Assembly (NCBI GenBank): GCA_945889315.1 | Contig: CAMDBP010000020.1 | Location: forward strand, 1-33,401 | Source of the DNA: Chitinophaga pinensis | GTDB lineage: Bacteria > Bacteroidota > Bacteroidia > NS11-12g > UBA9320 | Direction: 5' to 3' | DNA: 33,401 nt | Part shown: piece after piece, positions 25,449 through 33,401 of the stretch | Numbering within the stretch: the first letter of the stretch is position 1 | Layout of the letters: each line of letters begins with the position of its first letter | Made by a program: the position numbers and the translations under genes | Notes under the pieces: generated by a model | Told to the model about the DNA's origin: nothing | What the model saw: the letters and a program-made list of their open reading frames with translations, nothing else | Database searches by the model: none

Positions 25449-26768
25449 ATGAAAATTAATTTCAAGGAAGATTGGAAACTACTGAGTAAGCGTGCGGCTA
25501 TATTCTATATTATTTTTACGGTTGTAAACATACTTACGTTTATACTTCTCCTTACACAAACAGACGCTGGTTTTATAAATCCTTTAATATACTTAGTATT
25601 TTGGCAAGTAGCCATTTGGGTATATTATATGTTCCGTTATAAGTATAGAAAAACGGTATCGGGTGGCGAGTGGATAGATGCGGGTATGTTTGCCATAATT
25701 GCGGCCACTCTTATCCGTACATTTTTTATAGAAGCTTATCAAATACCAACCTCATCTATGGAGAAATCACTCCTTAGAGGTGACTTTTTATTTGTGAGTA
25801 AGATGCATTATGGTGCACGTGTGCCCATGACACCCATCGCGTTTCCATTTGTACATCAAGAGATGCCTGTTATAGGCGGAAAAGCCTATTCCGAAGCGCT
25901 TAAATTACCTTTTTACCGATTACCAGGTTTTCAAAATATCAAAAATAATGACATCGTAGTTTTTAACTACCCCTACGAACTTATTACACAAAACACGTTT
26001 GCGCATCCTACGGACAAAAAAACCAATTATATCAAACGATGTATTGGGATACCTGGAGATACCTTAAAAATAGTCAACGGAAAAGTGTACATAAACGGTA
26101 AAGCAACGGCTGTGGCGGTTCATGGACAAAGTTCTTATATGGTTCAATTGTCTAATACACTATCATTTAAAGATTATGAAAAGTTAAATATTTCTGAGAT
26201 TGACCAGACCAATGGTGAGGGAAGCTACTTAATGCAACTGACCAAGCAAAATCTTATAGACCTAAAAAATACGCCAGGTGTAGTGAGTATTCAGCCTGTA
26301 ATAGACGATTATAATGCAACCGTAAACTTACCCGAATATTGTAAAACCAATAAATGGACGGTAGATAATTTCGGTGCACTTTATGTACCTCAGAAAGGCT
26401 CGAGCATTAAATTAGATTCAAACACCTACGCTATTTACGAGACGGCTATCCGACTTTATGAAGCCAATCCAGACTTCAGAATGGCAGATGGTTTATTTTA
26501 CATGGGCACCGAGCAGATTACAGAATATACCTTTAAAATGAACTATTACTTTATGATGGGAGATAATAGGCATCACTCTGCAGATTCTCGTTTTTGGGGT
26601 TTTGTGCCAGAAGATCACGTGGTGGGTAAAGCTTTATTTATTTGGATGAGTATAGAGCCAGAAGACAATAACACCTTGTATCATAGAAGTCCTGAAGGCA
26701 TGAAACGTTATTCAAAAAATATATTTTCACGCATACGTTGGGGTAGAATATTTAATAGTATTCACTAG
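25449..26768 (+). CDS. lepB: Signal peptidase I
   Basis: A 439-residue inner-membrane protease that removes signal peptides from exported proteins. Three N-terminal hydrophobic segments (about 18-37, 42-62 and 78-95) lead into the periplasmic catalytic domain. The nucleophile is Ser103 in QIPTSSMEKSLLRGD and the general base Lys196 in NYIKRCIGIPGD; box E is MGDNRHHSADSRFWGFV near the end. The long insertion between the boxes (about 205-370) is typical of Bacteroidota and explains the length. It lies between dapB and fmt; the stop TAG overlaps the GTG start of fmt by one base. Confidence 0.95.
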   Translation: MKINFKEDWKLLSKRAAIFYIIFTVVNILTFILLLTQTDAGFINPLIYLVFWQVAIWVYYMFRYKYRKTVSGGEWIDAGMFAIIAATLIRTFFIEAYQIPTSSMEKSLLRGDFLFVSKMHYGARVPMTPIAFPFVHQEMPVIGGKAYSEALKLPFYRLPGFQNIKNNDIVVFNYPYELITQNTFAHPTDKKTNYIKRCIGIPGDTLKIVNGKVYINGKATAVAVHGQSSYMVQLSNTLSFKDYEKLNISEIDQTNGEGSYLMQLTKQNLIDLKNTPGVVSIQPVIDDYNATVNLPEYCKTNKWTVDNFGALYVPQKGSSIKLDSNTYAIYETAIRLYEANPDFRMADGLFYMGTEQITEYTFKMNYYFMMGDNRHHSADSRFWGFVPEDHVVGKALFIWMSIEPEDNNTLYHRSPEGMKRYSKNIFSRIRWGRIFNSIH

Positions 26769-27721
26769 TGCACAAAAAGAAATCTGACCTACGGATTATA
26801 TTTCTAGGAAACCCGGAGTTCGCTCGGTTTCATTTAGCCCGTATCTTAGATGAAGGATACAACGTTGTTGCTGTTGTTTCTGCTCCCGATAAACCTGCAG
26901 GAAGAGGAATGAAGCTTCTTGCAACGCCGGTTACTGAATATGCAAGAGAAAAAAATATTCCCTGCCTACAACCGTCTAATCTTAAAAACCCTGATTTTCT
27001 AGAAGAACTGAAAGGATATCATGCCGATTTGCAGATCGTAATTGCTTTTAGAATGCTGCCCGAATTAGTTTGGGATATGCCATCCTTAGGTACATTTAAT
27101 TTACATGCCTCGCTCCTTCCCCATTACAGAGGTGCAGCCCCCATCAATTGGGCCATAATTAATGGAGAAACAATCACAGGTGTTAGCACATTTAAACTAA
27201 AACATGAAATTGACACGGGCAATTTACTGGTACAAAAATCCTGCGCTATTTTACCTGAGGACAATGCAGGAACCTTGCACGATAAGCTAATGCATTTGGG
27301 AACGGATGCTATAATTGAAACCTTGGAACAAGTCCTCAATAGTGAACTAAAAGAGATACCGCAGCGTGAATCAGAACAAGATAAAAATGCACCAAAATTA
27401 CATCCTGCTAATACTGAACTGCGGTGGGACGGCACAGGGTTAGAAGTGGTAAATTTAGTTCGAGGATTAAGTCCTTATCCTCTGGCTCACAGCGTTTTCG
27501 ATCAAAAAAAAATAAAAGTGTACAAGGCTAGTTTTTATCCTGAGCACCATACAAATGATGTAGGATCGTTTGTAACAGACGGTAAATCATATCTTGGCGT
27601 TTGGGTTACGGATGGCATGGTACACTTAGATGAAATTAAGATAGAGGGAAAACGTCAGATGAAAATTAAAGATTTTCTAAATGGGTATGACATTAGTCAT
27701 CTAAAAATCAAGCACTCATAA
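26768..27721 (+). CDS. fmt: Methionyl-tRNA formyltransferase
   Basis: A 317-residue enzyme that formylates initiator Met-tRNA using 10-formyltetrahydrofolate. The N-terminal Rossmann fold begins IIFLGNPEFA (10-19). The catalytic motif FNLHASLLPHYRGAAP spans 110-125 (Asn111 and His113), with Asp149 in EIDTGN as the third catalytic residue. The C-terminal OB-like domain follows from about 205 (LRWDGTGLEVVNLVRGLSPYP). The start is GTG overlapping the lepB stop by one base (TAGTG), which suggests coupled translation; no ATG fits. Last gene of the operon; no clear terminator follows. Confidence 0.95.
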   Translation: MHKKKSDLRIIFLGNPEFARFHLARILDEGYNVVAVVSAPDKPAGRGMKLLATPVTEYAREKNIPCLQPSNLKNPDFLEELKGYHADLQIVIAFRMLPELVWDMPSLGTFNLHASLLPHYRGAAPINWAIINGETITGVSTFKLKHEIDTGNLLVQKSCAILPEDNAGTLHDKLMHLGTDAIIETLEQVLNSELKEIPQRESEQDKNAPKLHPANTELRWDGTGLEVVNLVRGLSPYPLAHSVFDQKKIKVYKASFYPEHHTNDVGSFVTDGKSYLGVWVTDGMVHLDEIKIEGKRQMKIKDFLNGYDISHLKIKHS

Positions 27722-27793
27722 TATAGGGTTTCACCGTTACAAGGATCAATGGTACCTTCATTCCAATCATCAAACCTAAACGATTTATCACAC

Positions 27794-27823
27794 TTGCTTT
27801 TGCAAGCCATATAATTACTTTTG
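27794..27823 (+). promoter_or_regulatory. Complete Bacteroidota promoter for the RND transporter
   Basis: TTG (27794-27796), 19 nt, then TACTTTTG (27816-27823): both the -33 and -7 elements at standard spacing. The -7 element ends 13 nt before the ATG at 27837, so the leader would be extremely short. Confidence 0.65.
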
Positions 27824-27836
27824 CAGCCTTTTTAAT

Positions 27837-30290
27837 ATGTGGGAAAATATAGCCAATACCATACTCCGAAATAGATTAGCTTTAATCCTATTTCTCATTT
27901 GTACCACCGTACTCATGGGTTATAAAGCCTCTCAAGTTCAGTTGGCCTATGACAATCCCAAATTCATACCGGACGACGATGTAGACAATGTAGCGTACAA
28001 AGAATTTAAAAAAACGTTTGGGGATGACGGTAGTGTAATGGTTGTGGGCATTAACTCTGAAAAAATTCACCAACTTTCTTTTTTTAACAAGTGGTATGAT
28101 TTAACGCATGAATTAGATACTACAGCTAATGTAAAGCAGGTACTTTCCATCGCTAATTTAAAATCACTAGAAAAAGAAACCGTAACAGAATATTTTGAAG
28201 AAGACAGTTTTACTACTTCTAAATTTCATGCTCGAGATTTTGTTTATGCCAAACCCCAAACACAAGCCGAACTAGATAGTCTTTTTGGCGCATTAAAGAA
28301 CCTACGCTTTTACGAAGGACTTCTTTTCAAGGACAGTAGTGACTTTAGTCTCATGGCTATTACCTTAGAAAAATCAATACTGGACACCAAAGGACGGGTA
28401 GCCTTTGTTTCTGGATTACAAGACAAAATAGAAAAAGTATGTGCGGAAGAAAATGTAGAAGTGCATTTCTCTGGATTGCCATTCATTCGCACAAAAATGT
28501 CGAAAATGATACAGCAAGAGTTAGTGCAATTCACGCTAATTTCTATGCTGATCACTTCTTTAATTCTATTATTCTTCTTCAGAAGTTTTCCAACACTAGC
28601 TTTCTCGCTTTTAACTGTAATAATCGGTGTGGTGTGGTGCATGGGTATTGTAGTATTATTAGGATATAAAATAACCATGTTTGTTGGCTTGCTACCTCCA
28701 CTCATTGTAGTAATCGGAATAGCCAATTGCATTTATCTCCTTAATAAATATCACGAAGAATACCGCAGTCACAATAACCAGATAAAAGCATTACAACGCG
28801 TTATCTCCAAAGTAGGTAGAGCTGTATTATTTACAAACTTGACTACTGCTGTAGGATTTGGCGTATTTGTCTTAACAGGTAGCTCTGTTTTGCAGGAATT
28901 CGGTCTCACCTCTTTCCTTGCAATTATGGCAGTGTTTGTGATTTCGCTGATCCTGATTCCTGTACTTTTTAGTTATTTGCCCGCTCCTAAAGAGAAGCAT
29001 ATAAAGCACTTAGATTACAAATTCTTAAATCAATTAATAGATAAAATATCGAGTATTGTTCAAACCAAAAAACGAACTATCTATATCGGAACAGTAGTTT
29101 TTGTTCTTATTTCTTTAGTAGGTATGTCTAAGTTGAAGAACATTGGCTACATGGTAGACGATATCTCGAAATCGGACAAATTATATACTGATCTTAAGTT
29201 TTTTGAAGAAAACATAAGTGGTGTAATGCCATTTGAGATTGTTATAGATACCAAAAAAGAACAAGGTGTTTCGCAAGTACGAACCTTAATCAATATAGAT
29301 AGACTTGAACGTGAACTAGCTGAATTTGAAGAATTCAGTAAACCCATGTCTATTGCACCAACCTTAAAATTTTTAAATCAGACTTACTATGACGGAGATG
29401 CCAGAAGATACGCTGTCCCAAGTGTGCTTGATTTAGGAAATATCATGAGTGCTGTGCCCAAGAATGAAACAAACGAGGGCATGCTAAGCAGTTTAGTAGA
29501 TAAAGACAACCGGAAGGCAAGAATAAGTGTGCAAATGGCTGATGTTGGCAGTGTTCGAATTAAGGAATTAAAAGAACTGGTTTACCTCACTGCAGATACC
29601 ATTTTTAATTTTGCAAAAAATACAGAGGATATATATACGGATTCTATTAAGGAGATCTACTACGACTCAAGCACGCAATTGGCTGATACTTCCTACTACT
29701 CATACCCCATAGTTACCTATACCGAATTAGATAGTGCGCAAAAAACAGATATCGCCATAACCGGAACCAGTGTTATTTTCCTCAAAGGAAACGACTATCT
29801 CATTAGTAATTTATTAATGAGTTTAGTCATCGCTTTTATAATAATTTCACTTCTTATGGCAAGTATATTTAAGTCATGGAAAATGATTCTCATATCTGTT
29901 ATACCTAATGTAATACCCTTGTTATTCACCGCGGGTATCATGGGATTCTTTGGCGTTAATTTTAAACCAAGTACTGTGTTGGTGTTTAGTGTGGCATTTG
30001 GAATAGCTGTGGATTTCTCCATTCATTTCCTGACTAAATATAAGATGGAATTAAAGGGATTAGGTTCTGTGCCGCTGGCAGTTCAAAAGGTGCAGAAAGA
30101 AATTAGTACCAGTATGATTTATACTGCCGTGATTTTATTCTTTGGCTTTATAATATTTGTTTTTTCTGACTTTGGAGGAACTATAGCATTGGGACTATTT
30201 ACTGCAATAACCTTGTTTGTTGCTCTGTTATCTAACTTGCTATTACTACCTGCCTTGCTTTTATCTTTTGATAGCGAGAAAGACGTATAA
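27837..30290 (+). CDS. RND-superfamily transporter of the MMPL type
   Basis: An 817-residue inner-membrane protein with the RND layout: TM1 (about 13-29), a periplasmic loop to about 230, a TM cluster (232-378) with GLLPPLIVVIGIANCIYLLNK, TM7 (about 414-432), a second periplasmic loop and a second TM cluster (654-810) with VFSVAFGIAVDFSIHFLTKYK. These are the sterol-sensing-type helices of MMPL/RND permeases, in which acidic residues in the membrane carry protons. It has no adjacent membrane-fusion or outer-membrane gene, so it is unlike tripartite drug pumps; lipid or hopanoid-like cargo is known for relatives, but the substrate here is unknown. It has its own promoter. Confidence 0.88.
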   Translation: MWENIANTILRNRLALILFLICTTVLMGYKASQVQLAYDNPKFIPDDDVDNVAYKEFKKTFGDDGSVMVVGINSEKIHQLSFFNKWYDLTHELDTTANVKQVLSIANLKSLEKETVTEYFEEDSFTTSKFHARDFVYAKPQTQAELDSLFGALKNLRFYEGLLFKDSSDFSLMAITLEKSILDTKGRVAFVSGLQDKIEKVCAEENVEVHFSGLPFIRTKMSKMIQQELVQFTLISMLITSLILLFFFRSFPTLAFSLLTVIIGVVWCMGIVVLLGYKITMFVGLLPPLIVVIGIANCIYLLNKYHEEYRSHNNQIKALQRVISKVGRAVLFTNLTTAVGFGVFVLTGSSVLQEFGLTSFLAIMAVFVISLILIPVLFSYLPAPKEKHIKHLDYKFLNQLIDKISSIVQTKKRTIYIGTVVFVLISLVGMSKLKNIGYMVDDISKSDKLYTDLKFFEENISGVMPFEIVIDTKKEQGVSQVRTLINIDRLERELAEFEEFSKPMSIAPTLKFLNQTYYDGDARRYAVPSVLDLGNIMSAVPKNETNEGMLSSLVDKDNRKARISVQMADVGSVRIKELKELVYLTADTIFNFAKNTEDIYTDSIKEIYYDSSTQLADTSYYSYPIVTYTELDSAQKTDIAITGTSVIFLKGNDYLISNLLMSLVIAFIIISLLMASIFKSWKMILISVIPNVIPLLFTAGIMGFFGVNFKPSTVLVFSVAFGIAVDFSIHFLTKYKMELKGLGSVPLAVQKVQKEISTSMIYTAVILFFGFIIFVFSDFGGTIALGLFTAITLFVALLSNLLLLPALLLSFDSEKDV

Positions 30291-30315
30291 TCAGCGGATT
30301 AACCTCCGTCTCTGC

Positions 30316-30361
30316 ATAGAAAAATAGGAAGGCATGTATTCCTTGGATATCTCCTTTCTAT
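30316..30361. terminator. Possible hairpin after the RND transporter
   Basis: ATAGAAA (30316-30322) pairs with TTTCTAT (30355-30361), and inside AGGAA pairs with TTCCT. It lies between the transporter stop and the ileS promoter. The large internal loop and lack of a T-run make it a weak candidate. Confidence 0.3.
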
Positions 30362-30388
30362 AACTCAGAAATAAGCCTTCAAAATTAT

Positions 30389-30396
30389 TACCTTTG
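30389..30396 (+). promoter_or_regulatory. -7 promoter element upstream of ileS
   Basis: TACCTTTG fits TAnnTTTG and lies 23 nt before the ileS ATG at 30420. There is no clear -33 TTG at the usual distance. Confidence 0.6.
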
Positions 30397-30419
30397 CACA
30401 CTTTATCTAAGTAGAGATT

Positions 30420-33401
30420 ATGTCGTCAAAGGCCAACGCCACTATATATCAACAATACAAGCAATTGGACATACCCAGTACAGAAAAAAATGTACTCGCG
30501 TATTGGAAAAATAATAATGTATTCGAAAGAAGTGTTTCGAACCGTGAAGGTAAAGACACCTACGTTTTTTATGAAGGGCCACCGTCTGCTAACGGTATGC
30601 CTGGCATACATCACGTTATTAGTCGATCACTAAAGGATGTTTTTTGCAGATACAAAACGTTAAAAGGATTTAAAGTAGAGCGCAAGGCGGGGTGGGATAC
30701 GCATGGTTTGCCCATAGAGCTACAAGTAGAAAAGAAACTGGGTATAACCAAAGAAGATATTGGCACTAAAATAAGCGTAGAAGATTACAACGCGGCGTGC
30801 CGAGCAGATGTCTTGCAGTTTAAGGATATTTGGGATGACCTGACCGAAAAAATAGGGTATTGGGTAGATCTCGATAATCCGTACATCACTTATGAAAATG
30901 AGTACATTGAGTCTGTATGGAACTTATTACAGCGATTACATCAAAAAGGATTTTTATATAAGGGACATACTATACAGCCCTTCTCTCCTGCTGCGGGTAC
31001 TGGTCTAAGCTCACATGAGCTCAACCAACCAGGCACCTACAAAGACGTAAAAGATACCACTGTTGTGGCTCAATTTCAAATGAGTACTCCTGCCAGCATG
31101 GGATTAGACCTTAATTGGGGAAACACTTATTTCATTGCATGGACAACCACACCATGGACTTTGCCCAGTAACACGGCTTTAGGCGTAGGTCCTAAAATTG
31201 ATTATTCTATAGTTAAAACGTATAATCAGTATACGTTTGAAAAAATAACAGTTATATTAGCTACCAAGCTTATTTCAAAATATTTTTCTGATAAAAATAG
31301 TGAACTAAACCTCGCAGATTATGTTGAAGGCGATAAGCTAATTCCCTTTGAAATAGTTAAGGAACTAAAAGGCAGTAATCTGGTTGGATTGAAATACGAG
31401 CAGCTTATGCCCTACCATCAGCCAGAAGATGGAAGAGCCTTTGAAGTAATCGGAGCTAATTTTGTGACTACAGAAGATGGAACGGGTATAGTGCACCTTG
31501 CTCCTAGTTTTGGTAGTGACGATTATATCGTCGCCAAACAAAATGGCATAGGTTCATTGACGCTTGTAGACAAAACCGGAAAATTTGTGGCTGGTATGGA
31601 AGAGTTCTCAGGCTTGTATGTTAAAAATTACAAAGACGAAGATGAATCTGCAGAGGGATATATGACTGCAGATGTTAAAATTGCCATTAAGCTCAAAACA
31701 GAAAATAAAGCGTTTAAAGTCGAAAAATATGAGCATAGCTATCCACATTGTTGGCGAACTGATAAGCCAATACTTTACTACCCTTTAGAAAGCTGGTTTA
31801 TTAAAACTACTGCCGTAAAAGAACGACTCATAGAACTGAATAAGACCATCAACTGGAAACCTGCAAGCACAGGAGAAGGTAGATTTGGAAATTGGCTTGA
31901 AAATCTTGTAGATTGGAACTTAAGCCGAAGCCGCTATTGGGGAACACCATTACCTATTTGGCGAACTGCCGATGGGGAAGAAGAGATTTGTATAGGCTCC
32001 ATAGAACAATTAAGAATAGCGGTTGAAAAAGCTGTAGATGCTGGTTTTATGCCGAGCAATACCATTACCCCTGATTTTGATTTGCATAGACCGTTTATTG
32101 ATGACGTGATACTGGTTTCTAAAACGGGTAAGCCGATGCAACGCGAAACAGACCTTATTGACGTTTGGTTTGACTCTGGCGCAATGCCCTATGCACAATT
32201 ACATTATCCGTTTGAAAACAAGGAAAAAGTGGATGACAGAACCAATTATCCAGCTGATTTTATTGCCGAAGGCGTAGATCAAACACGTGGATGGTTCTTT
32301 ACCCTGCACGCCATATCTGTAATGCTAAATGACTCCGTTGCCTTTAAAAACGTAATGGCAAATGGACTTGTGTTAGACAAAAACGGGAATAAGATGTCTA
32401 AGCGATTAGGTAACACCATAGATCCGTTTAAAGCAGTAGAAAATTATGGTGCTGATGTAATACGTTGGTACATGTTGAGTAATTCTGCACCTTGGGATAA
32501 TTTAAAATTTGACATAGAAGGTCTTACAGAAACGCAGCGTAAGTTTTTTGGCACCCTGCATAACACTTATGGATTCTATGCCCTATATGCCAATATAGAC
32601 GGTTTTACGAATAAAGATGCGGAAGTGCCGTTGCCAGAAAGACAAGAATTAGACCGCTGGATATTATCCAAGTTGAACTCATTAATACAGCTTGTTTCAG
32701 ATGCTATGGATGACTATGAGCCTACCAAAGCAACTCGTGCAATTCAAAATTTTGTAATTGATGATTTGAGTAATTGGTACGTTAGGCTTAATCGTCGCCG
32801 TTTTTGGAAAGGAGAGCTAAGCAAAGACAAAATAGCTGCTTACCAAACGTTGCATACTTGTTTAACCAGCATCGCTAAGCTCATGTGTAGCTTTAGTCCT
32901 TTTTATGCTGACAATATGTATCAAGATTTGATGTTTACAGATGATTCTGTGCACCTGCAAGATTTTCCGGTTGCAGATAAGGCACTGATAAATGAAGAAT
33001 TAGAAAAACAAATCGAAATATCTCAGCGAATCACTTCTCTCATATTACGTATTCGAAAATTAGAAGGTATCAAAGTACGTCAACCATTAAGTAAAGCGAT
33101 TATACCCGCTTTAAGTGATGAGTTTGCAGAGAATCTTCAAAAAGTACAAGAGGTAATCAAGTCTGAGGTAAACATCAAAGAAATTGAGATTATAGATAAG
33201 AATTCTAGTATTATCAAGAAATCATGTAAAGCCAACTTTAAGATTTTAGGCGCTAAAGTAGGGAAAGATATGAAGACAGTCGCTGATCAAATAGCACACT
33301 TTGATAATGACATAATTAGCAAACTTGAAAACGGATCATCTATAACTATCCATGCAAATGGCCAAGAATATGCCCTAACATCGGAAGATATTGAGATAAA
33401 A
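30420..33401 (+). CDS. ileS: Isoleucyl-tRNA synthetase, eukaryotic-like type (3' truncated by window)
   Basis: The frame is open without a stop for 994 codons from the ATG at 30420 to the window edge; roughly the last 100-150 residues are missing. It is a class Ia synthetase charging tRNA-Ile. The HIGH-type motif is PGIHHV (61-66), followed by KVERKAGWDTHGLP; the editing domain contains TTPWTLPSNTAL; the KMSKR motif is exact at 658-662. DVWFDSGAMPYAQ followed by LHYPFEN resembles the eukaryotic-like branch (IleRS2) rather than the common bacterial type. The anticodon-binding part includes LEGIKVRQPLSKA and a late KANFKILGAKVGKDMK segment. Confidence 0.95.
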   Translation, partial: MSSKANATIYQQYKQLDIPSTEKNVLAYWKNNNVFERSVSNREGKDTYVFYEGPPSANGMPGIHHVISRSLKDVFCRYKTLKGFKVERKAGWDTHGLPIELQVEKKLGITKEDIGTKISVEDYNAACRADVLQFKDIWDDLTEKIGYWVDLDNPYITYENEYIESVWNLLQRLHQKGFLYKGHTIQPFSPAAGTGLSSHELNQPGTYKDVKDTTVVAQFQMSTPASMGLDLNWGNTYFIAWTTTPWTLPSNTALGVGPKIDYSIVKTYNQYTFEKITVILATKLISKYFSDKNSELNLADYVEGDKLIPFEIVKELKGSNLVGLKYEQLMPYHQPEDGRAFEVIGANFVTTEDGTGIVHLAPSFGSDDYIVAKQNGIGSLTLVDKTGKFVAGMEEFSGLYVKNYKDEDESAEGYMTADVKIAIKLKTENKAFKVEKYEHSYPHCWRTDKPILYYPLESWFIKTTAVKERLIELNKTINWKPASTGEGRFGNWLENLVDWNLSRSRYWGTPLPIWRTADGEEEICIGSIEQLRIAVEKAVDAGFMPSNTITPDFDLHRPFIDDVILVSKTGKPMQRETDLIDVWFDSGAMPYAQLHYPFENKEKVDDRTNYPADFIAEGVDQTRGWFFTLHAISVMLNDSVAFKNVMANGLVLDKNGNKMSKRLGNTIDPFKAVENYGADVIRWYMLSNSAPWDNLKFDIEGLTETQRKFFGTLHNTYGFYALYANIDGFTNKDAEVPLPERQELDRWILSKLNSLIQLVSDAMDDYEPTKATRAIQNFVIDDLSNWYVRLNRRRFWKGELSKDKIAAYQTLHTCLTSIAKLMCSFSPFYADNMYQDLMFTDDSVHLQDFPVADKALINEELEKQIEISQRITSLILRIRKLEGIKVRQPLSKAIIPALSDEFAENLQKVQEVIKSEVNIKEIEIIDKNSSIIKKSCKANFKILGAKVGKDMKTVADQIAHFDNDIISKLENGSSITIHANGQEYALTSEDIEIK

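Noticed and set aside
1-33401. CRISPR arrays, tRNA or rRNA genes, insertion sequences, toxin-antitoxin or defence genes
   Set aside because: Looked for on both strands; no regularly spaced repeats, cloverleaf genes, transposase motifs or known defence domains were recognised.

Overview
This window carries ordinary housekeeping chromosome from an AT-rich member of the Bacteroidota, most likely Flavobacteriales or a close relative. The evidence is the split transketolase, Bacteroidota-style ParE/ParC and signal peptidase I, a SUI1-like protein, a eukaryotic-type IleRS, and repeated matches to the Bacteroidota -7 promoter element (TAnnTTTG) just upstream of genes that mostly lack a Shine-Dalgarno sequence. 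I see no insertion sequence, prophage, CRISPR array, tRNA or rRNA.

Layout. Positions 3-1646: the end of a transketolase C-terminal subunit, a YegS/diacylglycerol-kinase-like lipid kinase and a SUI1/eIF1-like protein, in an overlapping operon. 1873-3465: pckA alone, followed by a terminator. 3754-9409: parE and parC (topoisomerase IV) joined by start/stop overlaps to an unrecognised membrane protein and a DUF4442 hotdog protein. 9600-11113: an EamA transporter and a single-cysteine thioredoxin-like protein. 11241-12365: dnaN with a strong terminator. 12702-13865: a secreted transglutaminase-like protein with an unusually good Shine-Dalgarno, then a 47-nt hairpin before the convergent M16 peptidase (13971-16889, minus). 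17059-18381: a 2-oxoacid dehydrogenase E2. 18513-19268: kdsB. 19524-21128: pyrG with a structured leader and a 46-bp perfect palindrome at its 3' end. 21383-23326: a DEAD-box helicase with a folded 5' leader and RG-rich tail. 23491-24552 (minus): mltG. 24711-27721: dapB-lepB-fmt. 27837-30290: an RND/MMPL exporter. 30420 to the right edge: ileS, truncated by the window.

Together the genes cover replication and chromosome topology (dnaN, parE, parC), translation (fmt, ileS, SUI1, helicase), envelope building (kdsB, mltG, dapB, lepB) and central metabolism (transketolase, pckA, E2, pyrG). I found no dedicated new multi-gene system. The least explained items are RNA-level: the helicase leader, the pyrG leader, and -7 elements placed only about 11-15 nt from several start codons. 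After those come the two uncharacterised genes co-transcribed with topoisomerase IV and the transglutaminase-like secreted protein.
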